Shown here piece by piece: positions 17,110 through 25,276 of a stretch of 64,000 bases of DNA. This DNA is from Tabrizicola oligotrophica (GTDB lineage Bacteria > Pseudomonadota > Alphaproteobacteria > Rhodobacterales > Rhodobacteraceae). The first letter of the stretch is position 1; each line of letters begins with the position of its first letter. The notes below the pieces were generated by a model. It ran no database searches. It saw only the letters and a list, made by a program, of their open reading frames with translations, and was not told the DNA's origin. A program made the translations under genes and the position numbers. The stretch spans positions 124,001-188,000 of the forward strand of contig NZ_JAAIVJ010000002.1 in the NCBI RefSeq assembly GCF_011008935.1. Direction: 5' to 3'.

Positions 17110-18102
17110 TCAGGCGTTGACGTCGATCACCGCGCGACCCTTTACCTTGCCGGCCAGAATATCGGCCCCAAGCTGCGGCAGGTCGGCAAGCCTCCAGACC
17201 GTCACCATGGCCTCCAGCTTGTCCTTCGGCATGTCGCGGGTGATCCGGGTCCAGGCGGTGACCCGGCGGGCATAGGGCTGCGGCACGGAATCGATGCCAA
17301 GGATGTTCACCCCGCGCAGCAGGAAGGGCACGACCGAGGCGGGCAGAGTTGTCCCGCCCGCAAGCCCGACCGAGGCGATGGAGCCGCCATACTTCAGCTG
17401 CCCCAGCACGCGCGCCATCATCGGCCCGCCCACCGCGTCGATGCAACCGGCCCAAGTTTCCGATTCCAGCGGGCGCTTGACGATTTCGTTGATCGCCTCG
17501 CGCGGGACGATCTGGCGCGCGCCGAGGTCGCGCAGATAGGCTTCGGTCTCGGGCCGCCCGGTGACGGCGGCAACCTCATACCCGGCCGCGGCCAGCAGGG
17601 CGACCGCGACCGAGCCGACGCCGCCGGCCGCCCCTGTCACCAGAACCGGGCCGTTGCCCGGTTTCAGCCCGTGATCTTCCAGCGCCAGAATGGCCAGCAT
17701 CGCGGTAAGTCCCGCAGTGCCCACCGCCATCGCCTGCTTCGTCGTCAATCCGGCGGGCAGCGGAACCAGCCAGTCGGCCTTGACCCGCGCCTTCTGAGCA
17801 TAGCCGCCCCAGTGGATCTCGCCCACCCGCCAGCCGGTCAGCACCACTTTGTCGCCGGGCTTGTAGCGCGGGTCATCGGATTTCTCGACGGTACCGGCAA
17901 AGTCGATTCCCGGCACATGCGGATAGCTGCGCACCAGCCCGCCGCCGCTGCCAAGGCACAAGCCGTCCTTGTAGTTCACCGTAGAATATTCGACAGCGAC
18001 CACGACATCGCCCGCAGGCAGATCGGCCAGGCTGATCTCCTGCACGCCGGCATGGGTTGCCCCGGCCTCATCCCGTGTCACCACCAATGCGCGGAAGGTC
18101 AT
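17110..18102 (-). CDS. acuI: YhdH/AcuI-type NADPH oxidoreductase (acryloyl-CoA reductase-like)
   Basis: This 330-residue medium-chain reductase of the zinc-free quinone-reductase group shows STVNYKDGLCLGSGG, PHVPGIDFAGTVEKS, GWRVGEIHWGGYAQ, VLVTGAAGGVGSVAVALLA and VTGRPETEAYLRDLGA. In Rhodobacter sphaeroides AcuI reduces acryloyl-CoA to propionyl-CoA with NADPH; the sequence pattern fits this group, but YhdH members vary in substrate. The ATG at 18102 has GGAG upstream; a longer reading is unsupported. It stops 4 nt after the convergent DUF1330 gene ends, so it has its own transcription unit. Confidence 0.85.
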   Translation of the reverse strand: MTFRALVVTRDEAGATHAGVQEISLADLPAGDVVVAVEYSTVNYKDGLCLGSGGGLVRSYPHVPGIDFAGTVEKSDDPRYKPGDKVVLTGWRVGEIHWGGYAQKARVKADWLVPLPAGLTTKQAMAVGTAGLTAMLAILALEDHGLKPGNGPVLVTGAAGGVGSVAVALLAAAGYEVAAVTGRPETEAYLRDLGARQIVPREAINEIVKRPLESETWAGCIDAVGGPMMARVLGQLKYGGSIASVGLAGGTTLPASVVPFLLRGVNILGIDSVPQPYARRVTAWTRITRDMPKDKLEAMVTVWRLADLPQLGADILAGKVKGRAVIDVNA

Positions 18103-18193
18103 CGCCGTCTCCTGTGTCCCTCCGCCGATGTTTGCCGGGGATCGAGGCAAGTGCAAGCGGTCCTTTCTTGACCGCGCGGCAGACATCGGGCCT

Positions 18194-18925
18194 ATGTGGC
18201 CCATGGCCGCGCGCAAGAAACCCCAACCTGTTCCAGAGCCGTTGCCGGAAAAACCGCGGCTGTTGCGGCGCCTGCGCACCTGGGCGGCGCGCGGGATCTT
18301 GGGGCTCGCCGCGTTTTATGCGGTGCTGATCCTGCTGTTCAGCTTTCTGCCGCCGCCGATCAATTTCTACCAGTTGCAGGAAAGCTGGCGGCTCGGCGGG
18401 ATTGAAAAGGACTGGGTTGGCTGGGACGACATCGCGCCGGTGATGGCGCGGTCGGTCGTGGCGGCAGAGGATGCGAATTTCTGCCTGCATTGGGGGTTCG
18501 ACATGGCGGCGATCCGCGATGCGATCGAGGACGGCGGCGCGCGCGGGGCCTCGACCCTGTCGCAGCAGGTGGTGAAGAACACCTTCCTCTGGCACGGCCG
18601 CAGCTATGCCCGAAAGGCGCTGGAGGCAGCGCTCACGCCGGCGATGGAGCTGTTCTGGTCCAAGCGCCGGATCCTGCATGTCTATCTCAACACGGCCGAA
18701 TTCGCCGAAGGCATCTTCGGCGTGCAGGCCGCCGCGCAGCATCATTTCGGCGTCGACGCGCACGATCTGTCGGCCCTGCAGGCCGCGCGGCTTGCCGCCG
18801 TCCTGCCCGACCCGCAGGGGCGTTCGGCCAGCGAGCCGTCGTCGTTTGTGCGCAAGCGGACACGCGCCATCATGGCCGGGGCCGAGACCATCGCCACGGA
18901 CGGGCGGGCGGGCTGTTTTGAATAG
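18194..18925 (+). CDS. mtgA: Monofunctional peptidoglycan glycosyltransferase
   Basis: This 243-residue membrane-anchored enzyme polymerises lipid II into glycan strands. One N-terminal membrane segment lies at about residues 33-53 (RGILGLAAFYAVLILLFSF), followed by a GT51 domain: catalytic Glu92 in VAAEDANFCLHWGFD, then RGASTLSQQVVKNTFLW and AMELFWSKRRILHVYLN. There is no transpeptidase domain, so it is MtgA rather than a PBP. The start at 18194 is chosen for family length; ATG 18203 is an alternative. Confidence 0.93.
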   Translation: MWPMAARKKPQPVPEPLPEKPRLLRRLRTWAARGILGLAAFYAVLILLFSFLPPPINFYQLQESWRLGGIEKDWVGWDDIAPVMARSVVAAEDANFCLHWGFDMAAIRDAIEDGGARGASTLSQQVVKNTFLWHGRSYARKALEAALTPAMELFWSKRRILHVYLNTAEFAEGIFGVQAAAQHHFGVDAHDLSALQAARLAAVLPDPQGRSASEPSSFVRKRTRAIMAGAETIATDGRAGCFE

Positions 18926-18926
18926 C

Positions 18927-18940
18927 GCGGTTGCAACCGC
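18927..18940. promoter_or_regulatory. Perfect 14-bp palindrome after mtgA
   Basis: GCGGTTGCAACCGC is a perfect palindrome immediately after the mtgA stop and 49 nt before the GST start. The position would suit an operator for the GST/queG pair. The protein that might bind is unknown. Confidence 0.3.
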
Positions 18941-18988
18941 CGCCAAGGGCGCTATTGAAGGTCAATCCTTGCTGCAGGCCCGCCCTCG

Positions 18989-19654
18989 ATGATCCGCCTC
19001 TACCACTTCCCCCTCTCGCCCTTCTGCCGCAAGGTCCGCCTGACGCTGGCCGAAAAGAAGCTTGAGGTCGAACTGATCGAAGAGCGCTACTGGGAGCCCT
19101 CGCCCGATTTCCTGCGCCGCAACCCGGCCGGCAAGGTGCCGGTGCTGCGGGTCGACCAGAAGGTGATGAGCGAAAGCCAGGCAATCTGCGAATATCTGGA
19201 AGAGGCGATCCCGACGCCCGCCCTGATGCCGCGCGACGTCGATGCCCGCTACGAGGTGCGCCGTCTTTGCGCCTGGTTTGACGACAAGTTTCATGACGAG
19301 GTGACGTCGAAGCTCTTGTACGAGCGGGTCAACAAGAAGGTCATGGGTCACGGTTATCCGGATTCGAAGAACGTGAAATTCGGAGCCGGGCGGATCAAGT
19401 ATCATCTTGATTACATGGCCTGGCTTCTGGACCAGCGCCGCTGGCTGGCGGGCAATGAAATGACCCTGGCCGATTTCACCGCGGCGGCGCATCTGTCCTG
19501 CCTTGACTACATCTCGGACGTGGACTGGAACCGCAACGCGACGGTGAAGGACTGGTACGCCAAGATCAAGTCGCGGCCGTCTTTCCGCACGCTGCTGGCC
19601 GATCAGATTCCGGGCTTCCCGCCGCCCGCGCATTATGCCGACCTCGATTTCTGA
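18989..19654 (+). CDS. Glutathione S-transferase family protein
   Basis: This 221-residue protein has an N-terminal thioredoxin-like GST domain ([42 protein letters not shown]) and a C-terminal helical domain ([20 protein letters not shown], the conserved N-capping motif). The Ser/Cys near residues 10-13 is the likely glutathione-activating site. Its 3' end overlaps the annotated queG start by 20 nt. Substrate is unknown. Confidence 0.88.
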   Translation: MIRLYHFPLSPFCRKVRLTLAEKKLEVELIEERYWEPSPDFLRRNPAGKVPVLRVDQKVMSESQAICEYLEEAIPTPALMPRDVDARYEVRRLCAWFDDKFHDEVTSKLLYERVNKKVMGHGYPDSKNVKFGAGRIKYHLDYMAWLLDQRRWLAGNEMTLADFTAAAHLSCLDYISDVDWNRNATVKDWYAKIKSRPSFRTLLADQIPGFPPPAHYADLDF

Positions 19655-20720
19655 TCCGACCCCCGGGGGCCAGCCCCCGGACCCCGGGGATATTTGGGCC
19701 ACATTGAAGGCACAGCTCTTAGGCCACGCCGAGGCCGAAGGCTTTTCCAAGCTGCGGATCTGCGCGCCCGAGGCGGTGCCCGAGGCGGCGGGGCGGCTGC
19801 GCGCGTTTTTGCTGGCGGGTCGGCAGGGCCAGATGGGCTGGATGGCCGAGCGCGAGGAGTGGCGCGGCAATCCGGCGGCGCTCTGGCCCGAGGCGCGGTC
19901 AGTCATCATGCTGGCTGAGGTCTACACCCCGGATGGCGACCCGATGGCGGGGTTGGCAGAACGGGATCGCGGTGTGGTTTCCTGCTATGCGCAGGGCAAG
20001 GATTACCATGACCTTGTGAAGCGGCGGCTGAAGCGGCTGGGGCGCTGGTTGCTGGATCAATCGGGCGGTGAGATCAAGGTTTTCGTCGACACCGCGCCGG
20101 TGATGGAAAAGCCGCTGGCGCAGGCGGCGGGTCTGGGCTGGCAGGGCAAGCATACCAATCTTCTGGCGCGCGATCTGGGAAACTGGTTCTTTCTGGGCGC
20201 GATCTTCACCACGCTGGACCTGCCGAAGGACGAAGCCGAGATCAGCCATTGTGGCAGCTGCACCGCCTGTCTCGACGCCTGCCCGACCGGGGCCTTCCCC
20301 GCGCCCTATCAGCTGGATGCCCGGCGCTGCATTTCCTATCTGACCATCGAACACAAAGGCCCGGTAGCCGAGGATCTGCGTGGCCTGATGGGCAACCGGA
20401 TCTATGGCTGCGATGACTGCCTGGCCGCCTGCCCCTGGAACAAGTTTGCCGCCGCCGCGCGGGATCTGGGCTATCAACCAAAGGTCGGTCTGCCCGAGCT
20501 GGTGGAGCTTGCCGCCTTGGATGACGCGGCATTTCGCGCGCGGTTTGCCGGCAGCCCGGTCAAGCGGATCGGGCGCGACAGGATGGTGCGCAACGTGCTT
20601 TATGCCATTGGAAATTCGGGGAATCCCGCGCTGATTTCGGCTGCGCTGCGCTTGGTGGCAGACCCCGATCCGGCGGTTTCCGACGCCGCGCGGTGGGCGG
20701 TTGACCGCCTGCGCCGCTAG
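19635..20720 (+). CDS. queG: Epoxyqueuosine reductase
   Basis: This iron-sulfur, cobalamin-dependent enzyme makes the last step of queuosine in tRNA. Two 4Fe-4S motifs are plain, [15 protein letters not shown] and [12 protein letters not shown], with [21 protein letters not shown] and [18 protein letters not shown] (HEAT-like tail). The full reading is 361 residues from ATG 19635. Its first 23 codons overlap the GST gene and a dispersed intergenic motif, and the family normally begins at about [14 protein letters not shown]. The true start may therefore be the TTG at 19704, giving 338 residues. Confidence 0.92.
   Translation: MPTSISDPTPGGQPPDPGDIWATLKAQLLGHAEAEGFSKLRICAPEAVPEAAGRLRAFLLAGRQGQMGWMAEREEWRGNPAALWPEARSVIMLAEVYTPDGDPMAGLAERDRGVVSCYAQGKDYHDLVKRRLKRLGRWLLDQSGGEIKVFVDTAPVMEKPLAQAAGLGWQGKHTNLLARDLGNWFFLGAIFTTLDLPKDEAEISHCGSCTACLDACPTGAFPAPYQLDARRCISYLTIEHKGPVAEDLRGLMGNRIYGCDDCLAACPWNKFAAAARDLGYQPKVGLPELVELAALDDAAFRARFAGSPVKRIGRDRMVRNVLYAIGNSGNPALISAALRLVADPDPAVSDAARWAVDRLRR
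19682..19710 (+). repeat. Dispersed intergenic motif, copy 2
   Basis: CCCCGGGGATATTTG-n-GCCA-nnn-TGAAGG repeats the motif at 4626-4656 with one gap and a few changes. It lies inside the 5' end of the longest queG reading, which argues that those codons may not be translated. Confidence 0.5.
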
Positions 20721-20814
20721 GCGTTTCGGCAGTCATTCGAAATGGGCGAAAACTTCATGTTGGGTTTGACTGATTCTGCCCTAGATTGCTGTCAGGCACT
20801 TGAGGGAGATCGCC

Positions 20815-21000
20815 ATGACCAAACATCTGGCCGACCATCGCACCGCGCCCACCGGGGGCCGGGTGAAGGCCTTTCTGACCATCGCGCGCGACCGCAGCGA
20901 AAGCGCCTGGCGCGGACTGTGGCAGCGGCGGTTTGACCGGGCCGAGGACAACCAGCGCCTTGTGCAATATGTCCGCATCGAAAAGGGCCGCGAGGCCTAG
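20815..21000 (+). CDS. Small basic protein, unknown
   Basis: This 61-residue soluble, positively charged protein begins MTKHLADHRTAP and ends with QYVRIEKGREA; the middle is one long amphipathic helix (AFLTIARDRSESAWRGLWQR). A clear GAGGGAGAT ribosome-binding site lies 4 nt before the ATG. It sits alone between queG and ilvE and points toward ilvE. I do not recognise a family. Good initiation signals and a non-random charge pattern support a real gene. Confidence 0.55.
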   Translation: MTKHLADHRTAPTGGRVKAFLTIARDRSESAWRGLWQRRFDRAEDNQRLVQYVRIEKGREA

Positions 21001-21039
21001 GGGCGCCCCGGACGCAAGGCCGGAGGCGCCGCAGGGCTG

Positions 21040-21906
21040 TCAGGCGCGCACCAGCTTTTCGTAATCGGCGGCGATGCGCTGGGTCAGATCGCCCACGACG
21101 AAGGTGTGCTCGCCGATCTGGCCCACGGGCGTCACTTCGGCGGCGGTGCCAGTCAGCCAGCATTGCTCGAAGCTGGCCAGTTCCTCGGGCAGGATGTGGC
21201 GCTCATGCACCGTCACGCCCATGCCTTTCAGCATGCCGACCACGGTCTGACGGGTGATGCCGTTCAGGATGCAGTCGGGCTTCGGCGTATGCACTTCGCC
21301 ATCTTTGACGAAGAAGATATTGGCGCCGGTCGCCTCGGCCACATAGCCGCGGAAGTCGAGCATCATGGCGTCCGAGCAGCCTTTGGCTTCCGCCGCGTGT
21401 TTCGACATGGTGCAGATCATGTAAAGCCCGGCCGCCTTGGCCGCATGCGGGATGGTGGCCGGATCGGGGCGGCGCCACTTGGCGATGTCGAGCTTCGCGC
21501 CCTTCATCTTGGCGTCGCCGTAGTAGTTCCCCCAGGACCAGCAGGCCACTGCCATGCGGATCGGGTTGCGCTTGGAGGCCACGCCCATGTCCTCGCCCGC
21601 GCCACGCCAGGCCAGAGCGCGGACATAGGCATCGGTCAGGCCATTGGCCTTCAACACGGCCTCTTTCGCGGCTTCGATTTCCTCCACCGAATAGGGCAGC
21701 GGCATGTCCAGAAGCTCGCCCGACTTGCGCAGGCGTTCCGAATGTTCGCGGCTTTTGAAGATCTTGCCATTGTAGCAGCGCTCGCCCTCGAACACCGACG
21801 AGGCGTAGTGCAGCGCATGGGTCAGGATATGCACCTGCGCCGAACGCCATTCCACCAGCTTGCCATCCATCCAGATGAACCCGTCGCGGTCGTCATATCC
21901 AGCCAT
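21040..21906 (-). CDS. ilvE: Branched-chain amino acid aminotransferase
   Basis: This 288-residue fold-type IV PLP enzyme interconverts Leu, Ile and Val with their keto acids. It shows DDRDGFIWMDGKLVEWR, ALHYASSVFEGERCYNG, VRALAWRGAGEDMG, GYVAEATGANIFFVKDG and LNGITRQTVVGMLKG, close to the IlvE order. It is divergent from petP; the 134-bp gap holds a perfect inverted repeat. D-amino acid aminotransferase is a less likely alternative. Confidence 0.93.
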   Translation of the reverse strand: MAGYDDRDGFIWMDGKLVEWRSAQVHILTHALHYASSVFEGERCYNGKIFKSREHSERLRKSGELLDMPLPYSVEEIEAAKEAVLKANGLTDAYVRALAWRGAGEDMGVASKRNPIRMAVACWSWGNYYGDAKMKGAKLDIAKWRRPDPATIPHAAKAAGLYMICTMSKHAAEAKGCSDAMMLDFRGYVAEATGANIFFVKDGEVHTPKPDCILNGITRQTVVGMLKGMGVTVHERHILPEELASFEQCWLTGTAAEVTPVGQIGEHTFVVGDLTQRIAADYEKLVRA

Positions 21907-21962
21907 GTTTGCCTCCGTTTGCGAATGTTGCGCAAGAATGGTCCGCTTCGGACATAATATTG

Positions 21963-21975
21963 CGCCAAATTGGCG
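21963..21975. promoter_or_regulatory. Inverted repeat, candidate MarR-type operator
   Basis: CGCCAA-A-TTGGCG is a perfect 6-bp dyad around one base in the AT-richer gap between ilvE and petP, 65 nt before the petP start. MarR proteins bind short dyads of this size, so autoregulation by PetP is plausible. Confidence 0.45.
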
Positions 21976-22040
21976 AATCGCTAGCGTTTGTGACTTGGAA
22001 TGTCAACAAGGCTGACGTAAAATCGGGCAAAGGGGGACCT

Positions 22041-22541
22041 ATGGCCGAACCGATTACCCAAAGCGAAAACCTGCTGTTCCTGACCGACGATCAGGTGCGC
22101 AAGGGCATCGAGGCGATGTTCTTTGCCTATCGCGGCTTTACCGCCGACCCGGACCGCATTCTGGAGACGATGGATTATGGCCGGGCCCATCACCGGGCGG
22201 TGCATTTCATCCATCGCAGCCCCGGCACGACCGTCGGCAATCTGCTGGCCATTCTGGGCGTCACCAAGCAATCGCTGAACCGCATCCTGCGCACCCTGTT
22301 CGAGGATGGTCTGGTCGAGGCGCGGGTGGGCAAGAAAGACAAGCGCGAGCGGCATCTCTATCTGACAGAAAAGGGCCGCGAGCTGGAGCGGGCCCTGTCT
22401 GACGCGCAGCGCGCGCGGATGCGGGCGGCCTATCGCGCGGCGGGGCCGCAGGCAGTGCAGGGCTTTCGCACCGTGCTGGAGGCGATGATGGACCCGGAGA
22501 TGCGCCGGCAGTATCTGGGCTTGAAGGAGGCCGGCGCATGA
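22041..22541 (+). CDS. petP: MarR family regulator, PetP-like
   Basis: This 166-residue protein has a winged helix core (GTTVGNLLAILGVTKQSLNRILRTL, wing EARVGKKDKRERHLYLT). Its gene is coupled by ATGA to an OmpR-type regulator. In Rhodobacter capsulatus the petP-petR pair has this make-up and is needed for cytochrome bc1 and c2 expression; size, order and the neighbouring response regulator fit, but petABC is not nearby here. AGGGGG precedes the ATG at 22041. A plain MarR regulator is the fallback call. Confidence 0.78.
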   Translation: MAEPITQSENLLFLTDDQVRKGIEAMFFAYRGFTADPDRILETMDYGRAHHRAVHFIHRSPGTTVGNLLAILGVTKQSLNRILRTLFEDGLVEARVGKKDKRERHLYLTEKGRELERALSDAQRARMRAAYRAAGPQAVQGFRTVLEAMMDPEMRRQYLGLKEAGA

Positions 22542-23239
22542 GTGATCCGCAGGCGCATCTTCTGGTCGTCGATGATGATGAGCGCATCCGGGGGCTTTTG
22601 CAGAAGTTCCTGATCCGCAACGGCTTTCTGGTGACGACTGCCCGCGATGCGGCGCAGGCGCGGCGGCTTCTGGCGGGTCTCGACTTTGACATGCTGGTGC
22701 TGGACGTGATGATGCCGGGCGAGGACGGCATCAGCCTGACGCGCGATCTGCGGGGCCAGATGGCGGTGCCGATTCTGCTGCTGACGGCCAAGGGAGAAAC
22801 CCAGAACCGGATCGAAGGGCTGGAGGCGGGGGCGGATGACTATCTGGTCAAGCCGTTCGAGCCGAAGGAACTGCTTTTGCGCATCAACGCGATCCTGCGG
22901 CGGATGCCGCAGGTCAAGGCGGCGGCGCAGGCGCCCAAGGTCTTGCAGATGGGGGCGGTGCGCTATGACATCGACCGGGGCGAACTGTGGCGCGGGGCCG
23001 ATCCGGTCAAGCTGACCGCGACCGAGGCCCAGTTGATGCGCGCCTTTGCCGCCCAGCCCGGGCGGCCGATCAGCCGGGACAGGCTGGCCGGCGACGCGCC
23101 GGCCGAGGACAGCGGCGGGCAGGAACGCGCGGTAGATGTGCAGATCACGCGCCTGCGCCGCAAGATCGAGGATGATCCCAAGATGCCGCGTTACCTGCAA
23201 ACCGTGCGGGGCGAGGGCTATATGTTGCAGCCAGACTGA
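22538..23239 (+). CDS. petR: OmpR-family response regulator, PetR-like
   Basis: This 233-residue protein has a receiver domain at residues 1-120 (LLVVDDDERIRGLL; phospho-acceptor Asp56 in LVLDVMMPGEDG; LLTAKGE; YLVKPFEPKELL) and a winged-helix DNA-binding domain (GRPISRDRL, RAVDVQITRLRRKIEDDP, LQTVRGEGYML). No sensor kinase gene is adjacent. The pairing with a MarR gene matches petPR of Rhodobacter capsulatus. Its stop and the next start overlap as TGATG. Confidence 0.88.
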   Translation: MSDPQAHLLVVDDDERIRGLLQKFLIRNGFLVTTARDAAQARRLLAGLDFDMLVLDVMMPGEDGISLTRDLRGQMAVPILLLTAKGETQNRIEGLEAGADDYLVKPFEPKELLLRINAILRRMPQVKAAAQAPKVLQMGAVRYDIDRGELWRGADPVKLTATEAQLMRAFAAQPGRPISRDRLAGDAPAEDSGGQERAVDVQITRLRRKIEDDPKMPRYLQTVRGEGYMLQPD

Positions 23240-24159
23240 TGGCGCTGGTGTTCTCCCATGCCGCTTTCGCGGGGCACGTCACGCCGCCGGGGCATCCGGA
23301 GCGGGTGGACCGACTGCGCGCCGTCGAGGCAGGCTTGGCCGGGCTGGAGGTGGACCGGCGCGAGGCCCCCCTTGCCGATCTTGATGCGGTGACGCGCTGC
23401 CATCCCCGCGCCTATGCCGACCGGGTCGCGGCGGCGGTTCCCAAGGCGGGCTGGGCGCAGCTGGACGGCGATACCTTCCTTTCGCCCGGCAGTCTTGAAG
23501 CCGCGCTGCGCGCCGTGGGCGGGACGGCTGCGGCAGTGGATGCGGTGCTGGGCGGCACGGCGGAGAAGGCCTTTGTCGCCTGCCGTCCACCGGGCCACCA
23601 TGCCGAAACCGCCAAAGCCATGGGGTTTTGCCTGTTCGGCACGGTTGCCATTGCCGCCAAACGGGCGCTTGACCATCACGGGCTGTCGCGTGTCGCCATC
23701 GTCGATTTCGACGTGCATCACGGCAATGGCACGCAAGATCTGCTCTGGGACGAGGGGCGCTGCCTCTTTGCCTCCAGCCATCAGATGCCGCTTTATCCCG
23801 GCACGGGTTCGGCCCGCGAACAGGGGGCGCATGGCCAGATCGTCAATGCGCCGTTGCCCGGCGGCTCGGGTGGGGCGGAGATGCGGCGGGTCTACGAGAC
23901 GGTGATCTTTCCGCGCCTGATGGACTGGCGCCCGGAGCTTGTCCTGATCTCGGCAGGCTTTGACGCCCATGCCGATGACCCATTGGCGGGGCTGGAATGG
24001 CAGGCCGAGGACTACGCTTGGCTCACCACCCGCATCTGCGAGATTGCCGCCGATTGCGCGGCCGGGCGGGTGGTATCCTGTCTGGAGGGCGGCTATGATC
24101 TTGCAGCGCTGCAGGCTTCGGTTGCTGCGCATGTGGGCGTTCTGGCAGGGCAGGGATGA
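23239..24159 (+). CDS. Histone deacetylase family (acetylpolyamine/acetoin-type) amidohydrolase
   Basis: This 306-residue zinc amidohydrolase has RPPGHHAETAKAMGFCLF for the catalytic His pair, VDFDVHHGNGTQDLLW for the Asp/His zinc ligands, and SAGFDAHADDPLAGL. Bacterial members deacetylate acetylpolyamines or other N-acetyl compounds rather than histones. It overlaps petR by 1 nt and xseB by 4 nt, so it is co-transcribed with them. The function in this operon is not known. Confidence 0.9.
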   Translation: MALVFSHAAFAGHVTPPGHPERVDRLRAVEAGLAGLEVDRREAPLADLDAVTRCHPRAYADRVAAAVPKAGWAQLDGDTFLSPGSLEAALRAVGGTAAAVDAVLGGTAEKAFVACRPPGHHAETAKAMGFCLFGTVAIAAKRALDHHGLSRVAIVDFDVHHGNGTQDLLWDEGRCLFASSHQMPLYPGTGSAREQGAHGQIVNAPLPGGSGGAEMRRVYETVIFPRLMDWRPELVLISAGFDAHADDPLAGLEWQAEDYAWLTTRICEIAADCAAGRVVSCLEGGYDLAALQASVAAHVGVLAGQG

Positions 24160-24398
24160 TGACCGACAAAGCCGTATCCGAAATGAGCTTCGAAGAGGCG
24201 ATGGCCGCACTTGAGCAGGTCGTGACCCAGTTGGAGCGCGGCGAGGTGGCGCTGGAGCAATCCATCGCGCTTTACGAAAAAGGCGCGGCGCTGAAGGCAC
24301 ATTGCGCGGCCAAGCTGAAGGCGGCGGAAGAAAAGGTCGAGCTTATCCGCGCCGCCGAGGGCCGCGCCGTCGGCACCACCCCGGTGGAAGGGTTGTGA
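24156..24398 (+). CDS. xseB: Exodeoxyribonuclease VII small subunit
   Basis: This 80-residue, mostly helical protein reads MSFEEAMAALEQVVTQLERGEVALEQSIALYEKG, then HCAAKLKAAEEKVELI, the XseB signature. It pairs with XseA, which is elsewhere, to degrade single-stranded DNA. The start is ATG 24156 or the next codon. It overlaps the upstream hydrolase and the downstream ispA by 4 nt each. Confidence 0.95.
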   Translation: MMTDKAVSEMSFEEAMAALEQVVTQLERGEVALEQSIALYEKGAALKAHCAAKLKAAEEKVELIRAAEGRAVGTTPVEGL

Positions 24399-25264
24399 GT
24401 TTTCCGCAGCAGCTGGCGGTCGATGCGGCAGCCATCCAAGCCCGTCTTGATGCGGCCATGGCGGGGCTGACAGACCAGCCGGTGATTCAGGCGATGCGCT
24501 ATGCCGCGCAGGGCGGCAAGCGGTTGCGCGGGTTTCTGGTGCTGGAGTCGGCGCGGATGTTGGGCGTGGCCGAGACCCGCGCCATCAGCGCCGCGGCGGC
24601 GGTCGAGGCGCTGCATGCCTATAGTCTCGTGCATGACGACATGCCCTGCATGGACGATGACGCACTGCGCCGGGGCCTGCCGACCGTGCATGTGAAATGG
24701 GATGAGGCGACGGCGGTTCTGGCCGGCGATGCCTTGCAGACGCTGGCCTTCGAGATGCTGACCGATCCGGCGCTGGGCGCGGGCGACACCCGTATTGCCC
24801 TTGTCGCGGGCCTGGCCAAGGCCAGCGGTGCCGAAGGCATGGTTCTGGGTCAGGCGCTGGACATCGCCGCCGAAACTGCAGCGCAGCCGCTGACGCTGGG
24901 GCAGATCACCGAGTTGCAGGCCGGCAAGACCGGCGCGCTGATCCGCTTTTCGGCCGAGGCAGGGGCGATTCTTGCGGGAGCCGACCGCGCCCCCTTGCGG
25001 GCCTACGCCACGGCACTGGGGCTGGCGTTCCAGATCTGGGACGATGTGCTGGACGTGACGGGCGATGCGGCCCTGACCGGCAAGGCCGTGGGCAAGGATG
25101 CCGCTGCTGGCAAGGCCACGTTCGTTTCGCTGCTTGGGCTGGATGAGGCCCGCGCCCGGGCCACAGACCTTGTAAGGCAGGCGGAAGCCGCGCTGTCCCC
25201 CTATGGGGCGGCGGCGCAAAACTTGATTGATTGCGCCCGTTTCGTTATTGCGCGCCAAAGCTGA
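24395..25264 (+). CDS. ispA: Farnesyl diphosphate synthase
   Basis: This 289-residue all-helical prenyltransferase adds isopentenyl diphosphate to make geranyl and farnesyl diphosphate. Both Asp-rich motifs are present: LVHDDMPCMDDDALRRGLP and FQIWDDVLDVTGD, with GGKRLRGFLVLESA before them. The start is GTG at 24395, overlapping the xseB stop (GTGA), which gives the family N-terminus. dxs follows after 12 nt, so precursor supply and chain building are in one operon, feeding quinones, carotenoids and undecaprenol. Confidence 0.95.
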   Translation: MSFPQQLAVDAAAIQARLDAAMAGLTDQPVIQAMRYAAQGGKRLRGFLVLESARMLGVAETRAISAAAAVEALHAYSLVHDDMPCMDDDALRRGLPTVHVKWDEATAVLAGDALQTLAFEMLTDPALGAGDTRIALVAGLAKASGAEGMVLGQALDIAAETAAQPLTLGQITELQAGKTGALIRFSAEAGAILAGADRAPLRAYATALGLAFQIWDDVLDVTGDAALTGKAVGKDAAAGKATFVSLLGLDEARARATDLVRQAEAALSPYGAAAQNLIDCARFVIARQS

Positions 25265-25276
25265 ACAGGAAACGCC

